From Archangium gephyra (GTDB lineage Bacteria > Myxococcota > Myxococcia > Myxococcales > Myxococcaceae), in assembly GCF_001027285.1 (NCBI RefSeq), contig NZ_CP011509.1:2426501-2490500 (forward strand): DNA of 64,000 bases, given 5' to 3'. A program made the position numbers and the translations under genes. The notes under the pieces were generated by a model. It made no database searches. It saw nothing but the letters and a program-made list of their open reading frames with translations, and was not told the DNA's origin. Of the stretch, positions 46,032 through 56,054 are shown piece by piece; positions within the stretch are counted from its first letter, which is position 1, and every line of letters starts with the position of its first letter.

Positions 46032-46598
46032 TCAGGGCACCGCGGGCAGGCTGCCGCGCAGCATGAAGAAGATGACCACGCCGGTGACGGACACATACAG
46101 CCAGATGGGCGCCAGCCACCGCGTCACCTTCCGGTGCTTGTCGAAGGCCTTGCGCCACGCGAAGTAGAAGGCCAGCAGCGCGCCCGGCACCACGAACAGC
46201 GACAGCAGCACGTGGCTGGCCAGGATGCTCAGGTACACCGTCTTCATCACCCCGCCGCCCGCGTAGCGCGTGTCCCCGTGCACGAAGTGGTAGGCCAGGT
46301 AGCACACCAGGAACAGCCCCGAGGACGCGAAGGCGGACACCATCAGGTACTGGTGCGCGCGCCTCGCCTTGCGGCGGATGGCCACCCAGCCCGCCGTCAG
46401 GAACGCCGCCGCCAGCGCGTTGAAGCTCGCGTTCACCGCCGGCAGGAAGCGCAGATCCACCCCCTCCACCGCTCCTCCTCGCCGGATGAGAAGAAGATAC
46501 GCAAGAAATGAGAGAGCGGCGGCGGAGACCACCGCCGTGAAGACGTAGAAGCCGCGGTCACTCACCGGCGCCCGCGGTGCAGAGGTAGCGTCAGACAT
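46032..46598 (-). CDS. DUF420 membrane protein
   Basis: 188 residues from MSDATSAPRAPVSD. Five or six hydrophobic segments match the DUF420 family, with conserved His in AHQYLMVSAFASSG and YLAYHFVHGDTRY and in SHVLLSLFVVPGA. DUF420 proteins accompany cytochrome oxidase assembly in several bacteria. Here none of the oxidase genes are nearby. It converges on the immunity gene with a 15-bp gap. Confidence 0.85.
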   Translation of the reverse strand: MSDATSAPRAPVSDRGFYVFTAVVSAAALSFLAYLLLIRRGGAVEGVDLRFLPAVNASFNALAAAFLTAGWVAIRRKARRAHQYLMVSAFASSGLFLVCYLAYHFVHGDTRYAGGGVMKTVYLSILASHVLLSLFVVPGALLAFYFAWRKAFDKHRKVTRWLAPIWLYVSVTGVVIFFMLRGSLPAVP

Positions 46599-46743
46599 GG
46601 CGTAGCTTTCTGTCCTGACTGTGCCCCGCATGCAACTGCCACAGGTTGCTTCTTCGTTACATCAGCAAGCGTATAGCTATTAACGGGAATTCCTGGCATA
46701 AGGGCAACCGCAGTCCCCCCGCTGCGCCCTATCGGAGGTCCCC

Positions 46744-48747
46744 GTGCGACTCGCACGACGCTTCCTCGCCCCCCTGGCGACGGCTGTTCTCCTGGCTTCT
46801 CTCCCCGCCCTCGCGGAAGAACCGGTGTGTGCCCCGGTCTCGAAGGTTCCGCTCGAGCGCCATCTGCGCCAACTCTCGCTGGACCTGCTCGGCCGGCCCC
46901 CCACCTATGAGGAGTATCAGGCGGCCCGCGCCAAGGGCCAGGTGACGGTCGAGGACGTGCGCGCCCTCATGAACAAGGAGGAGTTCTACACCCGCGTCCG
47001 CGCCTACCACCGTGCGCTCCTCTGGAGCAACGTGAGCAACAGCGTCTTCAACAATGGCAACTCGCGCCTGTCGGGCACGGGCTCGGCCACGGACGCCATG
47101 TCCCTGCGCGGCAACAGCAGCCGCCCGCTGCGCGGCGCCAACGGCCAGACGTGTGACAACGCCATCGCCCAGGACGTGTGCAGCGCCCGGCAGGATCCCC
47201 ATGTGGATCCGGCGCTGCCCTCCACCGCCGCGGCGTGCGCCGCGGAGCGCTACGACGAGCGCGGCGTGCCCATGCCGGTGAGCTGGGACTACGACACCAA
47301 CTTCTATACCTGCACCCGGCTGGACCGGGACGCGAGCGGCGCGGCCATTCCCGGAGTGACCTCGTGCGAGACGGCCATCGCCAACAAGCCGTCGCTCGAC
47401 TCCATCCGCTACTTCTGCGACATGCGGCTGGTGGGCTCCACGCTGGTGCCGCACGAGTGCAAGCCCAGGACGCTCACGCTCGCCGCGGTCGTGGACGCCG
47501 CGGACAACAACCGCGTGGTGGCCTACGCGGACGCCTCCTCCCGGCTCGACCGCTGTGGCCTGAAGCTCACCCAGAGGCGCACCGGTGGCGTGGAGATCAA
47601 GGGCGCCTACGAGCCGCAGCGCGGCTGTGTCCATCGCGAGGGCTACGTCACCCGGCCCGCGCCCTTCTGGAGCGCGGGCAGCCCGGACGTGAAGGTGTGC
47701 GCCATCGAGGCCCAGACGCGCCTGGCCAACCCGTGGACGCTGGAGCCCTGCACCACCGCGCGCTTCAACGGTGACCGCAGCTGTGGCTGTGGCGAGGGCA
47801 TGCGCCGCTGCGAGGCGCCCAACGGCTCCACGCACACGGCCCGCATCGAGGCCATCAGCGAGGAGCCCGAGCTCATCGCCGAGTCGGTGGTGCGCCGCGA
47901 CGAGCCCTACTTCAACATCCTCACCACGCGCCGCTCCTTCCTCAACGGCCCGCTCTCCGAGCTGTACAGGGATCCCCAGCAGGCCGTGGGCGTGCTCAGC
48001 GTGACGGCCCCGGCCGAGCCCGCGGTGCTGCCCAACCTCCCGTTCGCCCAGGTGGACACCTGGAAGGAGTACGTGCGTGACCCCGAGCACTCGGGTGTGC
48101 TCACCACGCCCTCGTTCCTCTACCGCTTCCCCACCCAGCGCGCGCGCGTCAACCACTTCTACGCGGCCTTCCTGTGCAAGTCCTTCGCGCCGCCGGACAA
48201 CGCCCGCCAGCCCGCCGCCGAGGACGCGTGCAACCGGGAGAACAACCTGGCCAAGCGCTGTGGTTGCAACTACTGCCACGCCACCATCGAGCCCACCGGC
48301 GCCCACTGGGGCCGCTACGCCGAGCGTGCCGCGCTCTTCCTCCAGCCGGAGCAGTTCCCCCGCTATGACCCCAAGTGCCGCGACTGCGCGCTCTCGGGCA
48401 ACACCACGTGCGGCGGGGAGTGCGGCCAGTACGTGATGCAGGCCTACGACGGCGATGGCGCCAACTCGCTCGGTCTGCTCAAGACGTACCTCTACCGCAC
48501 CGCGGACGAGGAGAAGAACATCGAGAGCGGCCCGGCCCTGCTGGCGCAGCGCATGCTGCAGACCGGAGACCTGGAGCGCTGCGCGGTGCGCCGCGTCTGG
48601 CAGGAGTTCCTCGGCCGGCCCATGTCGGCGGAGGAGCAGCGCATGTATCTCCAGCCGCTCGCGGATGACTTCGCGCGGGACGGCCACCGCTTCAAGGCGC
48701 TCATCGAGCGCGTGGTGATGTCCGATGCCTACCGGAGGATCGACTGA
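46744..48747 (+). CDS. Secreted protein with one c-type heme motif (DUF1549/1592-like)
   Basis: 667 residues from GTG 46744, preceded by GGAGG. A signal peptide ends near LPALAEE. The opening LERHLRQLSLDLLGRPPTYEEY and the ending DDFARDGHRFKALIERVVMS are of the PSD/DUF1549-DUF1592 group known from planctomycetes. CGCNYCHATIEPTGAHWG contains a single CxxCH that would bind heme c after export. More than 20 other Cys suggest disulfides. It is the first of five tightly packed genes. Confidence 0.75.
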   Translation: MRLARRFLAPLATAVLLASLPALAEEPVCAPVSKVPLERHLRQLSLDLLGRPPTYEEYQAARAKGQVTVEDVRALMNKEEFYTRVRAYHRALLWSNVSNSVFNNGNSRLSGTGSATDAMSLRGNSSRPLRGANGQTCDNAIAQDVCSARQDPHVDPALPSTAAACAAERYDERGVPMPVSWDYDTNFYTCTRLDRDASGAAIPGVTSCETAIANKPSLDSIRYFCDMRLVGSTLVPHECKPRTLTLAAVVDAADNNRVVAYADASSRLDRCGLKLTQRRTGGVEIKGAYEPQRGCVHREGYVTRPAPFWSAGSPDVKVCAIEAQTRLANPWTLEPCTTARFNGDRSCGCGEGMRRCEAPNGSTHTARIEAISEEPELIAESVVRRDEPYFNILTTRRSFLNGPLSELYRDPQQAVGVLSVTAPAEPAVLPNLPFAQVDTWKEYVRDPEHSGVLTTPSFLYRFPTQRARVNHFYAAFLCKSFAPPDNARQPAAEDACNRENNLAKRCGCNYCHATIEPTGAHWGRYAERAALFLQPEQFPRYDPKCRDCALSGNTTCGGECGQYVMQAYDGDGANSLGLLKTYLYRTADEEKNIESGPALLAQRMLQTGDLERCAVRRVWQEFLGRPMSAEEQRMYLQPLADDFARDGHRFKALIERVVMSDAYRRID

Positions 48748-49409
48748 TGCGCCGCCTGCTCCTCTTCGCACTGCTCGCGCTCGGCGCCACCGGGTGTGAG
48801 AAGACTCCCACCACTCCGCCCCCGGTGGACGGCCAGCTCGAGCCCGTGGTCAACCCGCACGGGGACATGGGCACGCCGCTGCCGGACCCCGAGCTGCAGG
48901 ATGGCCGGGTGGGCCGGGCGCCGCGCCGGCTCACCGTGAATCAGCTCGCCCGCGCCATCGAGGTGTCCGTGGGCCGCCCGTGGACGAGCCTCGAGGGAGG
49001 CCTGGCCACCACCCTGGGCCGCGCCGACTACGCGCTCGTCAACCAGGAGAGCACCGAGCCCAACCTCGTCTTCGCCAAGTTCCTCGAGGACGGGGCGCGC
49101 GAGGTGTGCATGGCCCAGGCGGCCGCCGAGAAGAGCCTGGCGTCGCCGGAGGCGCGCGTGCTCAGCCGCACGATTCCCGGCCCGCTCACGGACCTGCGCA
49201 AGCTCTCCGACGCCCAGGTGCGCGAGCTGCTCGTGTACCTGTCCATCCGCTTCTGGGGCTCGCCGCTGCAGGGCGACGAGCTGACGCGCTGGGCGGCCTT
49301 CTTCACGAAGGCGGCGGCGCGTGCCGAGGCCATCACCAACGGCCGTGACCAGGCGCTGGCCGCGGTGTGCATCGCGTTGATGACGGACTCGCGCTTCCTC
49401 ACCTACTGA
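48747..49409 (+). CDS. Lipoprotein of the DUF1501 operon
   Basis: 220 residues with lipobox ALGATGC. It overlaps the previous stop (TGATG). The ending RDQALAAVCIALMTDSRFLTY and the LTVNQLARAIEVSVGRPW region look like pieces of the same DUF1549/1592-type family as the preceding protein but without a heme motif. It may be a structural partner of that protein. No enzyme motif is visible. Confidence 0.7.
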   Translation: MRRLLLFALLALGATGCEKTPTTPPPVDGQLEPVVNPHGDMGTPLPDPELQDGRVGRAPRRLTVNQLARAIEVSVGRPWTSLEGGLATTLGRADYALVNQESTEPNLVFAKFLEDGAREVCMAQAAAEKSLASPEARVLSRTIPGPLTDLRKLSDAQVRELLVYLSIRFWGSPLQGDELTRWAAFFTKAAARAEAITNGRDQALAAVCIALMTDSRFLTY

Positions 49410-49430
49410 CGGCTCCGGGGAGATGCTTCC

Positions 49431-50807
49431 ATGAAGAAGAACGATCCGACTCCTACCTCGCGCCGCACCCTCCTGAAGGCCGGTGCCGGCTTCCTGGGCG
49501 CCAGCCTCCTGGGTGGCCTGCCCTTCCGCTCCTTCGCGCAGGCCGCCACGCTCAAGCCGGCGGACCGCTGCTTCGTCTTCGTCTACTTCTCGGGCGGGTG
49601 GGATCAGCTCCTCGCCTTCGACCCGAGGGACCCGGACGTCTTCACGCCCGAGCGGGTGGCGGAGACGCGCATCCTCCCGGGCTACAACCTCTTCACCGAT
49701 GGGACGGCCCCGTTCCCCATCACGCCCGCCGGTTCCAACATCACCTTCGGTCCGGCGGTGGCCAACCTGGCCAAGCACTACGATCGCATGGCGGTGGTGC
49801 GTGGCATCAACATGACCACGCTCGCGCATGAAGAGGGCATGCGCTACTTCATCACCGGCAAGCGTCCCATCGGCGCCGCGGCGCGTGGCTCGTCCACGGC
49901 GACGGAGATCGTCGGGCAGCTGGTCCCCACCGTCCCCATCCCGTCCATCGCGTACGGTGTCGAGTCGTACAACGACCGCTATGCCGGCAGCGCCAACGCG
50001 CTGAGGGTGAGCCGCTCGAAGGACCTCGTCGACACGCTGTCGCCGAGCAAGAAGCGGCTGGACAGCCAGATCGAGACCGAGCTGCTGGCCCTGGGGGGCG
50101 AGCCCGTCACGTGTGACGAGGCGGCCCTGAGCGCGGGCGGGGTGGGTGGCGCCTACCACACGAGCCGCGAGCAGGTGCAGCAGGTGCTGTTGGGCGGGCT
50201 CAACACGGCCTTCGACTTCGCGCTGAAGACGGAGGCGAACAACGCGGTCCGTGCCACCTACGGGCTGCCGGACGCGGGGCCGTATGACAGCGCGGCGGGA
50301 CGCGCGGCGCTGGTGGCCACGGCGTTGAAGCTGGGCATCAGCCAGTGCGTGTCCATCAACCTGGTGGGCGGCCTGGACACGCACTTCGGCACGCAGACGA
50401 CGCACCTGACCAACCTGCGCACGGGCTTCAACGCGCTGTCGCTGCTGGTGGACGACCTGGAGAAGACCTCGCACCCGTCCGGCGGCAACTTCATGGACCA
50501 CACCACCATCCTGGTGTTCTCCGAGTTCGCCCGCACCCCGCTCATCAACGCCACCAACGGCCGGGATCACCACCTGACCAACAGCTGCCTGCTGATGGGC
50601 GCTGGTGTGAAGCACAACATGGTGTTCGGCCACAGCGGTGACATCGCCATGGCGTCGGGCCTGGTGGACCTGAAGACGGGCGCGAAGGACCCGAACAACG
50701 GAGAGAACATCCTCCCCGAGCACATCATCGCGACGGTGCTGGCGTCCGCCGGTCTGGACTACAGCATCACGCGTGTGGAACCCCTCAAGCCGCTGCTGGC
50801 GACGTGA
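49431..50807 (+). CDS. DUF1501 Tat-exported protein
   Basis: 458 residues. The Tat signal is clear: SRRTLLKAGAGFLGASLLGG. DUF1501 landmarks follow: CFVFVYFSGGWDQLLAFD, MAVVRGINMTTLAHEEG, GLDTHFGTQTTHLTN, and LVFSEFARTPLINATNGRDHH. The family is related to sulfatase/alkaline-phosphatase folds and is usually paired with DUF1549/1592-type proteins, as here. The reaction is unknown. A cofactor inserted before export would explain the Tat route. Confidence 0.85.
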   Translation: MKKNDPTPTSRRTLLKAGAGFLGASLLGGLPFRSFAQAATLKPADRCFVFVYFSGGWDQLLAFDPRDPDVFTPERVAETRILPGYNLFTDGTAPFPITPAGSNITFGPAVANLAKHYDRMAVVRGINMTTLAHEEGMRYFITGKRPIGAAARGSSTATEIVGQLVPTVPIPSIAYGVESYNDRYAGSANALRVSRSKDLVDTLSPSKKRLDSQIETELLALGGEPVTCDEAALSAGGVGGAYHTSREQVQQVLLGGLNTAFDFALKTEANNAVRATYGLPDAGPYDSAAGRAALVATALKLGISQCVSINLVGGLDTHFGTQTTHLTNLRTGFNALSLLVDDLEKTSHPSGGNFMDHTTILVFSEFARTPLINATNGRDHHLTNSCLLMGAGVKHNMVFGHSGDIAMASGLVDLKTGAKDPNNGENILPEHIIATVLASAGLDYSITRVEPLKPLLAT

Positions 50808-52324
50808 TGATGAACCGAGCTTCGTACCGTATCGGCCCCCTGTTGCTCGCGGCCCTGCTGTCGGGCTGCGAGCAGCCCTCCCTCCCGCAGGACCACCCGA
50901 GCCCCCAGCCCTTCACTCCGGTGCAGGTGCGGACGGAGGTGGATGTCGCGCCGGCACCCGGTTTCGCGGACCAGACGGGCGGCGGCATCTTCGCGACGGC
51001 GGACGGCAACGTCATCCGCCTGCGGTTGGACGGGACGAGGGCGGCGCTGGAGAGCCACCCGGGCAACACGGTGGCGCCGGGCCGGGCCCGCGCCGTCTTC
51101 CGGGTGGGAGCGGGCTCGGCGCTGGTGGAGGCGGACAACGGCCTCTTCCTGGCGCAGTCCGGCTGGCTCATCGCCCCGCCCTGGCGCGAGGTGCTGGGCA
51201 CGGGGCTGGTGGCCACGGCGGCGACGCCGGATGGCGCGGTGTGGCTCGGACATGCCTCGGGCCTGTACCGGCTGCAGGACGGCGCGCTGTCCGCGCTCAA
51301 GGTGAATGGCCAGGCGCTGGAGGGCATCACCGCGCTGGCCTCGGCGCCCGCCGAGGACGGGGCGCAGGGCCTGTGGTTCCTCCGCCAGGAGACGCTGAGC
51401 GTCGCCGTGCGCACGGCGCCGGGCACGTGGCAGGTGCGCCAGGTGTCCTCGCTGCCGCTGCAGGAGGGCGAGCGCGTGGTGGGGCTGGCGGGGCTGGGCG
51501 CCTCGGAGAAGGCCAGGGGTGAGGCGTGGGTGCTGACGTCGTCGCGGCTGCTGCGGCTCGCCGAGGACGGGTGGCGGCAGGTGGCGCTCGCGCGCAAGCC
51601 GGAGCAGGTGCTGGCGGCGGGGCGCTTCGTCTGGGTGAACATGGACGGCAAGCTGCTCTCCCATGACGCGGAGGCGGGCACGTGGGGCGAGGCCTCGGGC
51701 GTGGACACGCGCGAGTTCCGCTTCCTGGCGGCCGACGAGAGTGGGTGTGCCTGGGTGCAGCTCGGCGCCGAGACGCTGGCGCTCAGCAAGGGCCCGGTGC
51801 CGCGGGTGCTCGGGCTGCTCGAGGGCACGCAGGTGGTGGAGGACGCGCTGGTGGTGCGCGCGCGGCTGGTGCCGGGCGTGGCGCCGCTGAGCTTCACCTA
51901 CGAGGTGGCGGGCGTGGAGGTGCCGGTGCGTGGCCCCACCTACAGCCTCGGCGGCACCGAGGCGGACGGCACGCCCAAGGCCTACTCCTTCGTGGGCCTG
52001 GAGCCGGGGCCACACACGCTCAGCGCCGTGGCGCGCTACGCGGATGGCACCGAGGCCCGGCGCTCGGTGAGCTTCGACTACCAGCCCCTCTCCTCCGTGG
52101 CGCTCGGCTGGGACAAGGACATCCGTCCCATCCATGTGGCGCGGTGCGCGAAGTGCCATGACACGGGCCCGGCCCGGCCCCTGTCCACGTACACGCAGTG
52201 GAAGGACAACGCGGAGCTCATCATCGCGGCCGTGAAGGATCAGCGCATGCCCGCAGATGGCCCGTTGGACCCGCAGCTCATTTCCCTCATCCAGCGCTGG
52301 GCGGCTACCGGCGCGAACCCCTGA
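50807..52324 (+). CDS. Lipoprotein with beta-propeller-like part and heme motif
   Basis: 505 residues; ATG 50807 overlaps the previous stop, and ATG 50810 is equally possible. Lipobox ALLSGC. Residues ~30-350 repeat short strands with Gly/Asp turns, like a propeller. An immunoglobulin-like segment follows (PLSFTYEVAGVEVPVRGPTY). The end carries ARCAKCHDTGPARPLSTYTQ, a c-type heme site, with DQRMPADGPLDPQLISLIQRW as in monoheme cytochromes. An electron-transfer or sensing role is inferred. Confidence 0.7.
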   Translation: MMNRASYRIGPLLLAALLSGCEQPSLPQDHPSPQPFTPVQVRTEVDVAPAPGFADQTGGGIFATADGNVIRLRLDGTRAALESHPGNTVAPGRARAVFRVGAGSALVEADNGLFLAQSGWLIAPPWREVLGTGLVATAATPDGAVWLGHASGLYRLQDGALSALKVNGQALEGITALASAPAEDGAQGLWFLRQETLSVAVRTAPGTWQVRQVSSLPLQEGERVVGLAGLGASEKARGEAWVLTSSRLLRLAEDGWRQVALARKPEQVLAAGRFVWVNMDGKLLSHDAEAGTWGEASGVDTREFRFLAADESGCAWVQLGAETLALSKGPVPRVLGLLEGTQVVEDALVVRARLVPGVAPLSFTYEVAGVEVPVRGPTYSLGGTEADGTPKAYSFVGLEPGPHTLSAVARYADGTEARRSVSFDYQPLSSVALGWDKDIRPIHVARCAKCHDTGPARPLSTYTQWKDNAELIIAAVKDQRMPADGPLDPQLISLIQRWAATGANP

Positions 52325-52335
52325 GGCGCCTCATC

Positions 52336-55300
52336 ATGATTCGAGTCTCCCGCGCGTCGCTCGTGCTCGCCCTCCTGTCGGCTGGTTGCCAGCCGGAGGA
52401 GAAGCCCCCGGAGCCGCCCGCGGCGGTGGACCCCTGCGCGGGCCTGCCGCCCCTTGCCCTCTCCGCGAGCCCCACCCGCACGCGGGTGAATGATCCCATC
52501 ACGCTCACGGCCACCGGTGGCAGCGGCTACTACCGCTACCTCGTCGAGCCGGGAGGCTCCTCGGGAGAGATGCGCGGCTCGCGCTTCGTCGCCGGGCCCA
52601 CGCCGTCCAGGGACACGCTGGTGGTGGAGGACCTGCGCTGCCCTGGAGACGCGCGCACGCAGGTGGAGGTGGTGGCGGCCTTCGACGTGGCGCCCGCGCG
52701 GGCCATGCTCAAGCCGGGCACGTCCTTCCAGGTGCAGGTGACGGGGCAGATGGGTGAGCCCGTCTTCTCCCTGGATCGCAGCGATGCGAACAGCACGGTG
52801 ACGCCCTCGGGCCAGTACACGGCGGGCACGGGCACGGGCGTGGACCTGGTGCGCGTGCGTGACAGCCGCACGGGCGACGAGGCCCTGCTCCAGTTCGAGG
52901 TCCGCGCGGACGCGGTGCTGCGCGGAGAGCCGGCGCTGCTGGCGGTGCCCGCGGGCTCCTCGGTGGAGCTGGCGACGGTGGGCGGGAGTGACCGCATCGT
53001 CTGGACGAAGGTGTCCGGCCCGGGCTCCGTGGAGGGTGGACGCTTCGTGGCCGAGCCGGGCGCGAAGGGCGCGGCGGTGCTGGAGGCGTCGGATTCCTTC
53101 ACCCACCAGAAGGCCTCGGTGTCGGTGCGCGTGCTGGACGAGCTGACGCGTGACACGCAGCCGCACGGGCAGATCACCGACACGGCGGCGGTGGTGACGG
53201 CGGACTTCGACGGGGATGGGGTGCCGGACGTGGCGGTGGGCCGGCCGGAGAGCGATCTCAACAAGCCCCAGGGCGGCGCGGTGCTCATCTTCAAGGGGAG
53301 CACGTCGGGCCTGCCCGCGGAGCCCACGTGGGTGCTCACCGGCGAGACGGACACGGCGCGCTTCGGCGACGGACTGGCCGCGGGAGACATCGACAAGGAC
53401 GGGAGGGCGGAGCTGGTGGTGTCCTCGCCGGGCGCGGACGTCACCATCGACAGCTCGGGCGCGGTGTACCTGTACCGCTTCGGCGGCAGCGGGCCGGAGC
53501 GCATCCGTCCGCCCCTCGCCGGGCTGGGCCGCGGTGCCTTCGGTACGGGCGTGGCGCTCGAGGACGTGGACGGGGACGGGGACCTGGACCTGCTGGCGGG
53601 CTCGCCCAACGGTGACCTGGCCTCCAGCGGCAGCCTCACCAACCGCGGCGTGGTGGACATCTTCCAGCTCACCCCGGGCCAGCCCGTGCCGGACCTGCCC
53701 ACCATCCGTCTGGGGGGCAGCGACCAGAGCGTGAGCGGCACCGTCGAGCAGCGCTCCCGGACGAACCTGGGCCAGGCGGTGGTGGTGGCGGACCTCAACG
53801 GGGACGGGCGGGCGGACATCGCGGCCCTGGGCAAGACGTCGCGCTACCGGGCGGACAACACCTCGCTGGGCGTGGTGCAGCCCGCGGTGTCCGTGTTCTT
53901 CGCGCGCGCCGAGGGCAATCGCTTCCGCGCCACGCCGGACGTCTTCGTGCTGCCCACGAACACCGCGGACACCAACGGCGAGGGCTCCTGGCGGCTGGGC
54001 ACCATCCCCGCCGAGGGGACGCGGCCGCCGCTGCTGGTGGTGCTGTTGGATCGTACGGACTCGCCGGACCTCCGGAGCACCGGTGGCCTGGCGGCGATGC
54101 AGGACGCGGGTGGGGCGCTGCTCTTCGACGTGAGCACGTTCGCGCCCACGGGCGACCCCTCGGCCACGCCGCCGCAGCTGCTGCTCGCCAACGCATATGC
54201 GCGGTTCTACGGAGACGCGGCCTTCGTCGTGGCGGGGCGCGGCTGGGCCCTGGCGGACGTGGACGGCACGCCCGGCGTGGAGCTGCTGCTGGGCGCGCCC
54301 TACGCGACCGTCGGCTCGGGCGCCACCGCCATGCGTTACGGCGGCAAGGTGCTGGTGTACCCGCTGACCGGACTGGCCAGGGGCACCGCCCTCAACAAGC
54401 CCGTCACCTTCCTGCCGGGCGTGGCGAAGTCGGACGCCTTCGGGGTGGGCATCGCGCCGTGGGCGCTGCCGGGCAACCCGGGGCTGGTGGTGTTCGCGGG
54501 ACGGGCCTCCGGGCCGGACGGGCGGGCCTTCACCGGACGGGTGGATGGCTTCGTGAAGGCGGGGGCCTCGCTCGGGGAGTGGGTGCGCAAGAGCTACCTG
54601 GTCCCGGCGAAGCCGAGCGTGGAGCGCTTTGGCGAGGCGGTGGCGGTGGCGCGCAACGCCAACGGCGTGGTGGCGCTGGTGGGCGCTCCGGGCTTCCACG
54701 GCCCGGGCATCAACGCGGATGGCAACGACCTGTCGGCGGGCCGGGCGTGGACGTATGGCGCGGCGGGCGGCGCGGGCACGCTCGTGGCCGAGGGCACGAA
54801 CTCGCCGCTGTACAACGGGCGCAACGTGGGCACGGACGTGGCCTTCACGGACTTCAACGGAGATGGGCGGGCGGACCTGGTGCTGGGTGCGCCGGCCTTC
54901 ACCGTGCCCAGGACGGCCTCGAGCGCCACGGAGCTGGGCAACGCGTACCAGACGGTGCGGACCGAGTGTCTGCCCACGGGCACCTCCGACCTTCAGGCGG
55001 GCGGCGTGCTGGTGTCGCTGGCCCAGGCGGATGGGAGCTTCAAGGCCGCGTACCGGCTGTGGGCGATCGGCAACATCACGGAGAACTGCAGTGGCACCTG
55101 CTCGCGCTCGGGCATCGGGCGCGGGGTGGTGGGCGGCTTCGATCTCAACGGCGACGGTCTGCAGGACATCGGCGCGCTGCGCAACAACGGCTTCGAGCTC
55201 TTCCTGGGACGTGCGCCGGATGACGCCTCGCTGGCGAAGCGGACCATGGGGTGCGATCCCATCTACTCCTCGCCCTTCTTCGCGCAGACGACCTCGGTGC

Positions 55301-56046
55301 CCGTGGCGCTGGGAGATTTGAACGGGGATGGCTGCCACGAGGTGGGGTGGCGCTACTCGGATGGCAGCACGCGCTCGGGCGTGGCGGTGCTGTTCGGCTT
55401 CGACAAGGGCGGCGCCCGGTGCGCCGGACGCACCACGGCGAAGCTGGTGCGGCTGGCGGCGGACCCGGAAGTGGGGATGAACTACATGGGGCTGGGCCTG
55501 TCCATCGCCCGCGTGGGCCGCGTGCTGGGCAAGACGGGCCCGGACTACCTGGCGGTGAGCGCGACGAACGTGCCCTACAACGCCGTGACGCAGCCGGCGG
55601 TGCTGCTCTTCGACACGGCGAAGCTGAAGGACGCCTGGCTGGGCACGTCGGGCAAGGACGTGGTGGGCGCGCTCGAGGCCACCGTGCAGCCGCAGGTGGT
55701 GGTGCACCGCTCGCGGGCGGTGGGCTTCGGCACGGCGCTGGCCGGCGGAGTGGACCTGACGGGTGACGGCGCGCCGGAGCTGGTGGTGAGCGCACCGGGC
55801 GCGTCGGTGGCCTCGGATGGTGGCGGCGCGGTGTTCGTGTACGCGGGCGGGCCGGGGATGACCGGCGCGCTCACGCCCATGCTGACGCTGACGGGCGACG
55901 TGGCGGAGCGCTCGGGCTTCGGCACCGACCTGGCCCTGCTGGCGGGGAGTGGCAGCTCTCCTCCCACGCTCGTCGTCGGCGCGCCGCTGAGCTACCGCAC
56001 CGGCACGCAGAACGGCACGGCCTTCCTGGTGCCGCTCGGCTTCTGA
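52336..56046 (+). CDS. Large FG-GAP repeat lipoprotein
   Basis: 1236 residues from MIRVSRASLVLALLSAGC. The N-terminal part (residues 20-270) has two or three beta domains. Beyond it are at least nine FG-GAP/VCBS units with calcium-type loops, for example DFDGDGVPDVAVGRP, DIDKDGRAELVVSSP, DVDGDGDLDLLAGSP, DLNGDGRADIAALGK and DFNGDGRADLVLGAP. These build an integrin-like propeller. It is the last gene of the five-gene operon, 12 bases after the previous one. A role as adhesin or assembly platform is inferred. Confidence 0.88.
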   Translation: MIRVSRASLVLALLSAGCQPEEKPPEPPAAVDPCAGLPPLALSASPTRTRVNDPITLTATGGSGYYRYLVEPGGSSGEMRGSRFVAGPTPSRDTLVVEDLRCPGDARTQVEVVAAFDVAPARAMLKPGTSFQVQVTGQMGEPVFSLDRSDANSTVTPSGQYTAGTGTGVDLVRVRDSRTGDEALLQFEVRADAVLRGEPALLAVPAGSSVELATVGGSDRIVWTKVSGPGSVEGGRFVAEPGAKGAAVLEASDSFTHQKASVSVRVLDELTRDTQPHGQITDTAAVVTADFDGDGVPDVAVGRPESDLNKPQGGAVLIFKGSTSGLPAEPTWVLTGETDTARFGDGLAAGDIDKDGRAELVVSSPGADVTIDSSGAVYLYRFGGSGPERIRPPLAGLGRGAFGTGVALEDVDGDGDLDLLAGSPNGDLASSGSLTNRGVVDIFQLTPGQPVPDLPTIRLGGSDQSVSGTVEQRSRTNLGQAVVVADLNGDGRADIAALGKTSRYRADNTSLGVVQPAVSVFFARAEGNRFRATPDVFVLPTNTADTNGEGSWRLGTIPAEGTRPPLLVVLLDRTDSPDLRSTGGLAAMQDAGGALLFDVSTFAPTGDPSATPPQLLLANAYARFYGDAAFVVAGRGWALADVDGTPGVELLLGAPYATVGSGATAMRYGGKVLVYPLTGLARGTALNKPVTFLPGVAKSDAFGVGIAPWALPGNPGLVVFAGRASGPDGRAFTGRVDGFVKAGASLGEWVRKSYLVPAKPSVERFGEAVAVARNANGVVALVGAPGFHGPGINADGNDLSAGRAWTYGAAGGAGTLVAEGTNSPLYNGRNVGTDVAFTDFNGDGRADLVLGAPAFTVPRTASSATELGNAYQTVRTECLPTGTSDLQAGGVLVSLAQADGSFKAAYRLWAIGNITENCSGTCSRSGIGRGVVGGFDLNGDGLQDIGALRNNGFELFLGRAPDDASLAKRTMGCDPIYSSPFFAQTTSVPVALGDLNGDGCHEVGWRYSDGSTRSGVAVLFGFDKGGARCAGRTTAKLVRLAADPEVGMNYMGLGLSIARVGRVLGKTGPDYLAVSATNVPYNAVTQPAVLLFDTAKLKDAWLGTSGKDVVGALEATVQPQVVVHRSRAVGFGTALAGGVDLTGDGAPELVVSAPGASVASDGGGAVFVYAGGPGMTGALTPMLTLTGDVAERSGFGTDLALLAGSGSSPPTLVVGAPLSYRTGTQNGTAFLVPLGF

Positions 56047-56054
56047 GCGGCGCC

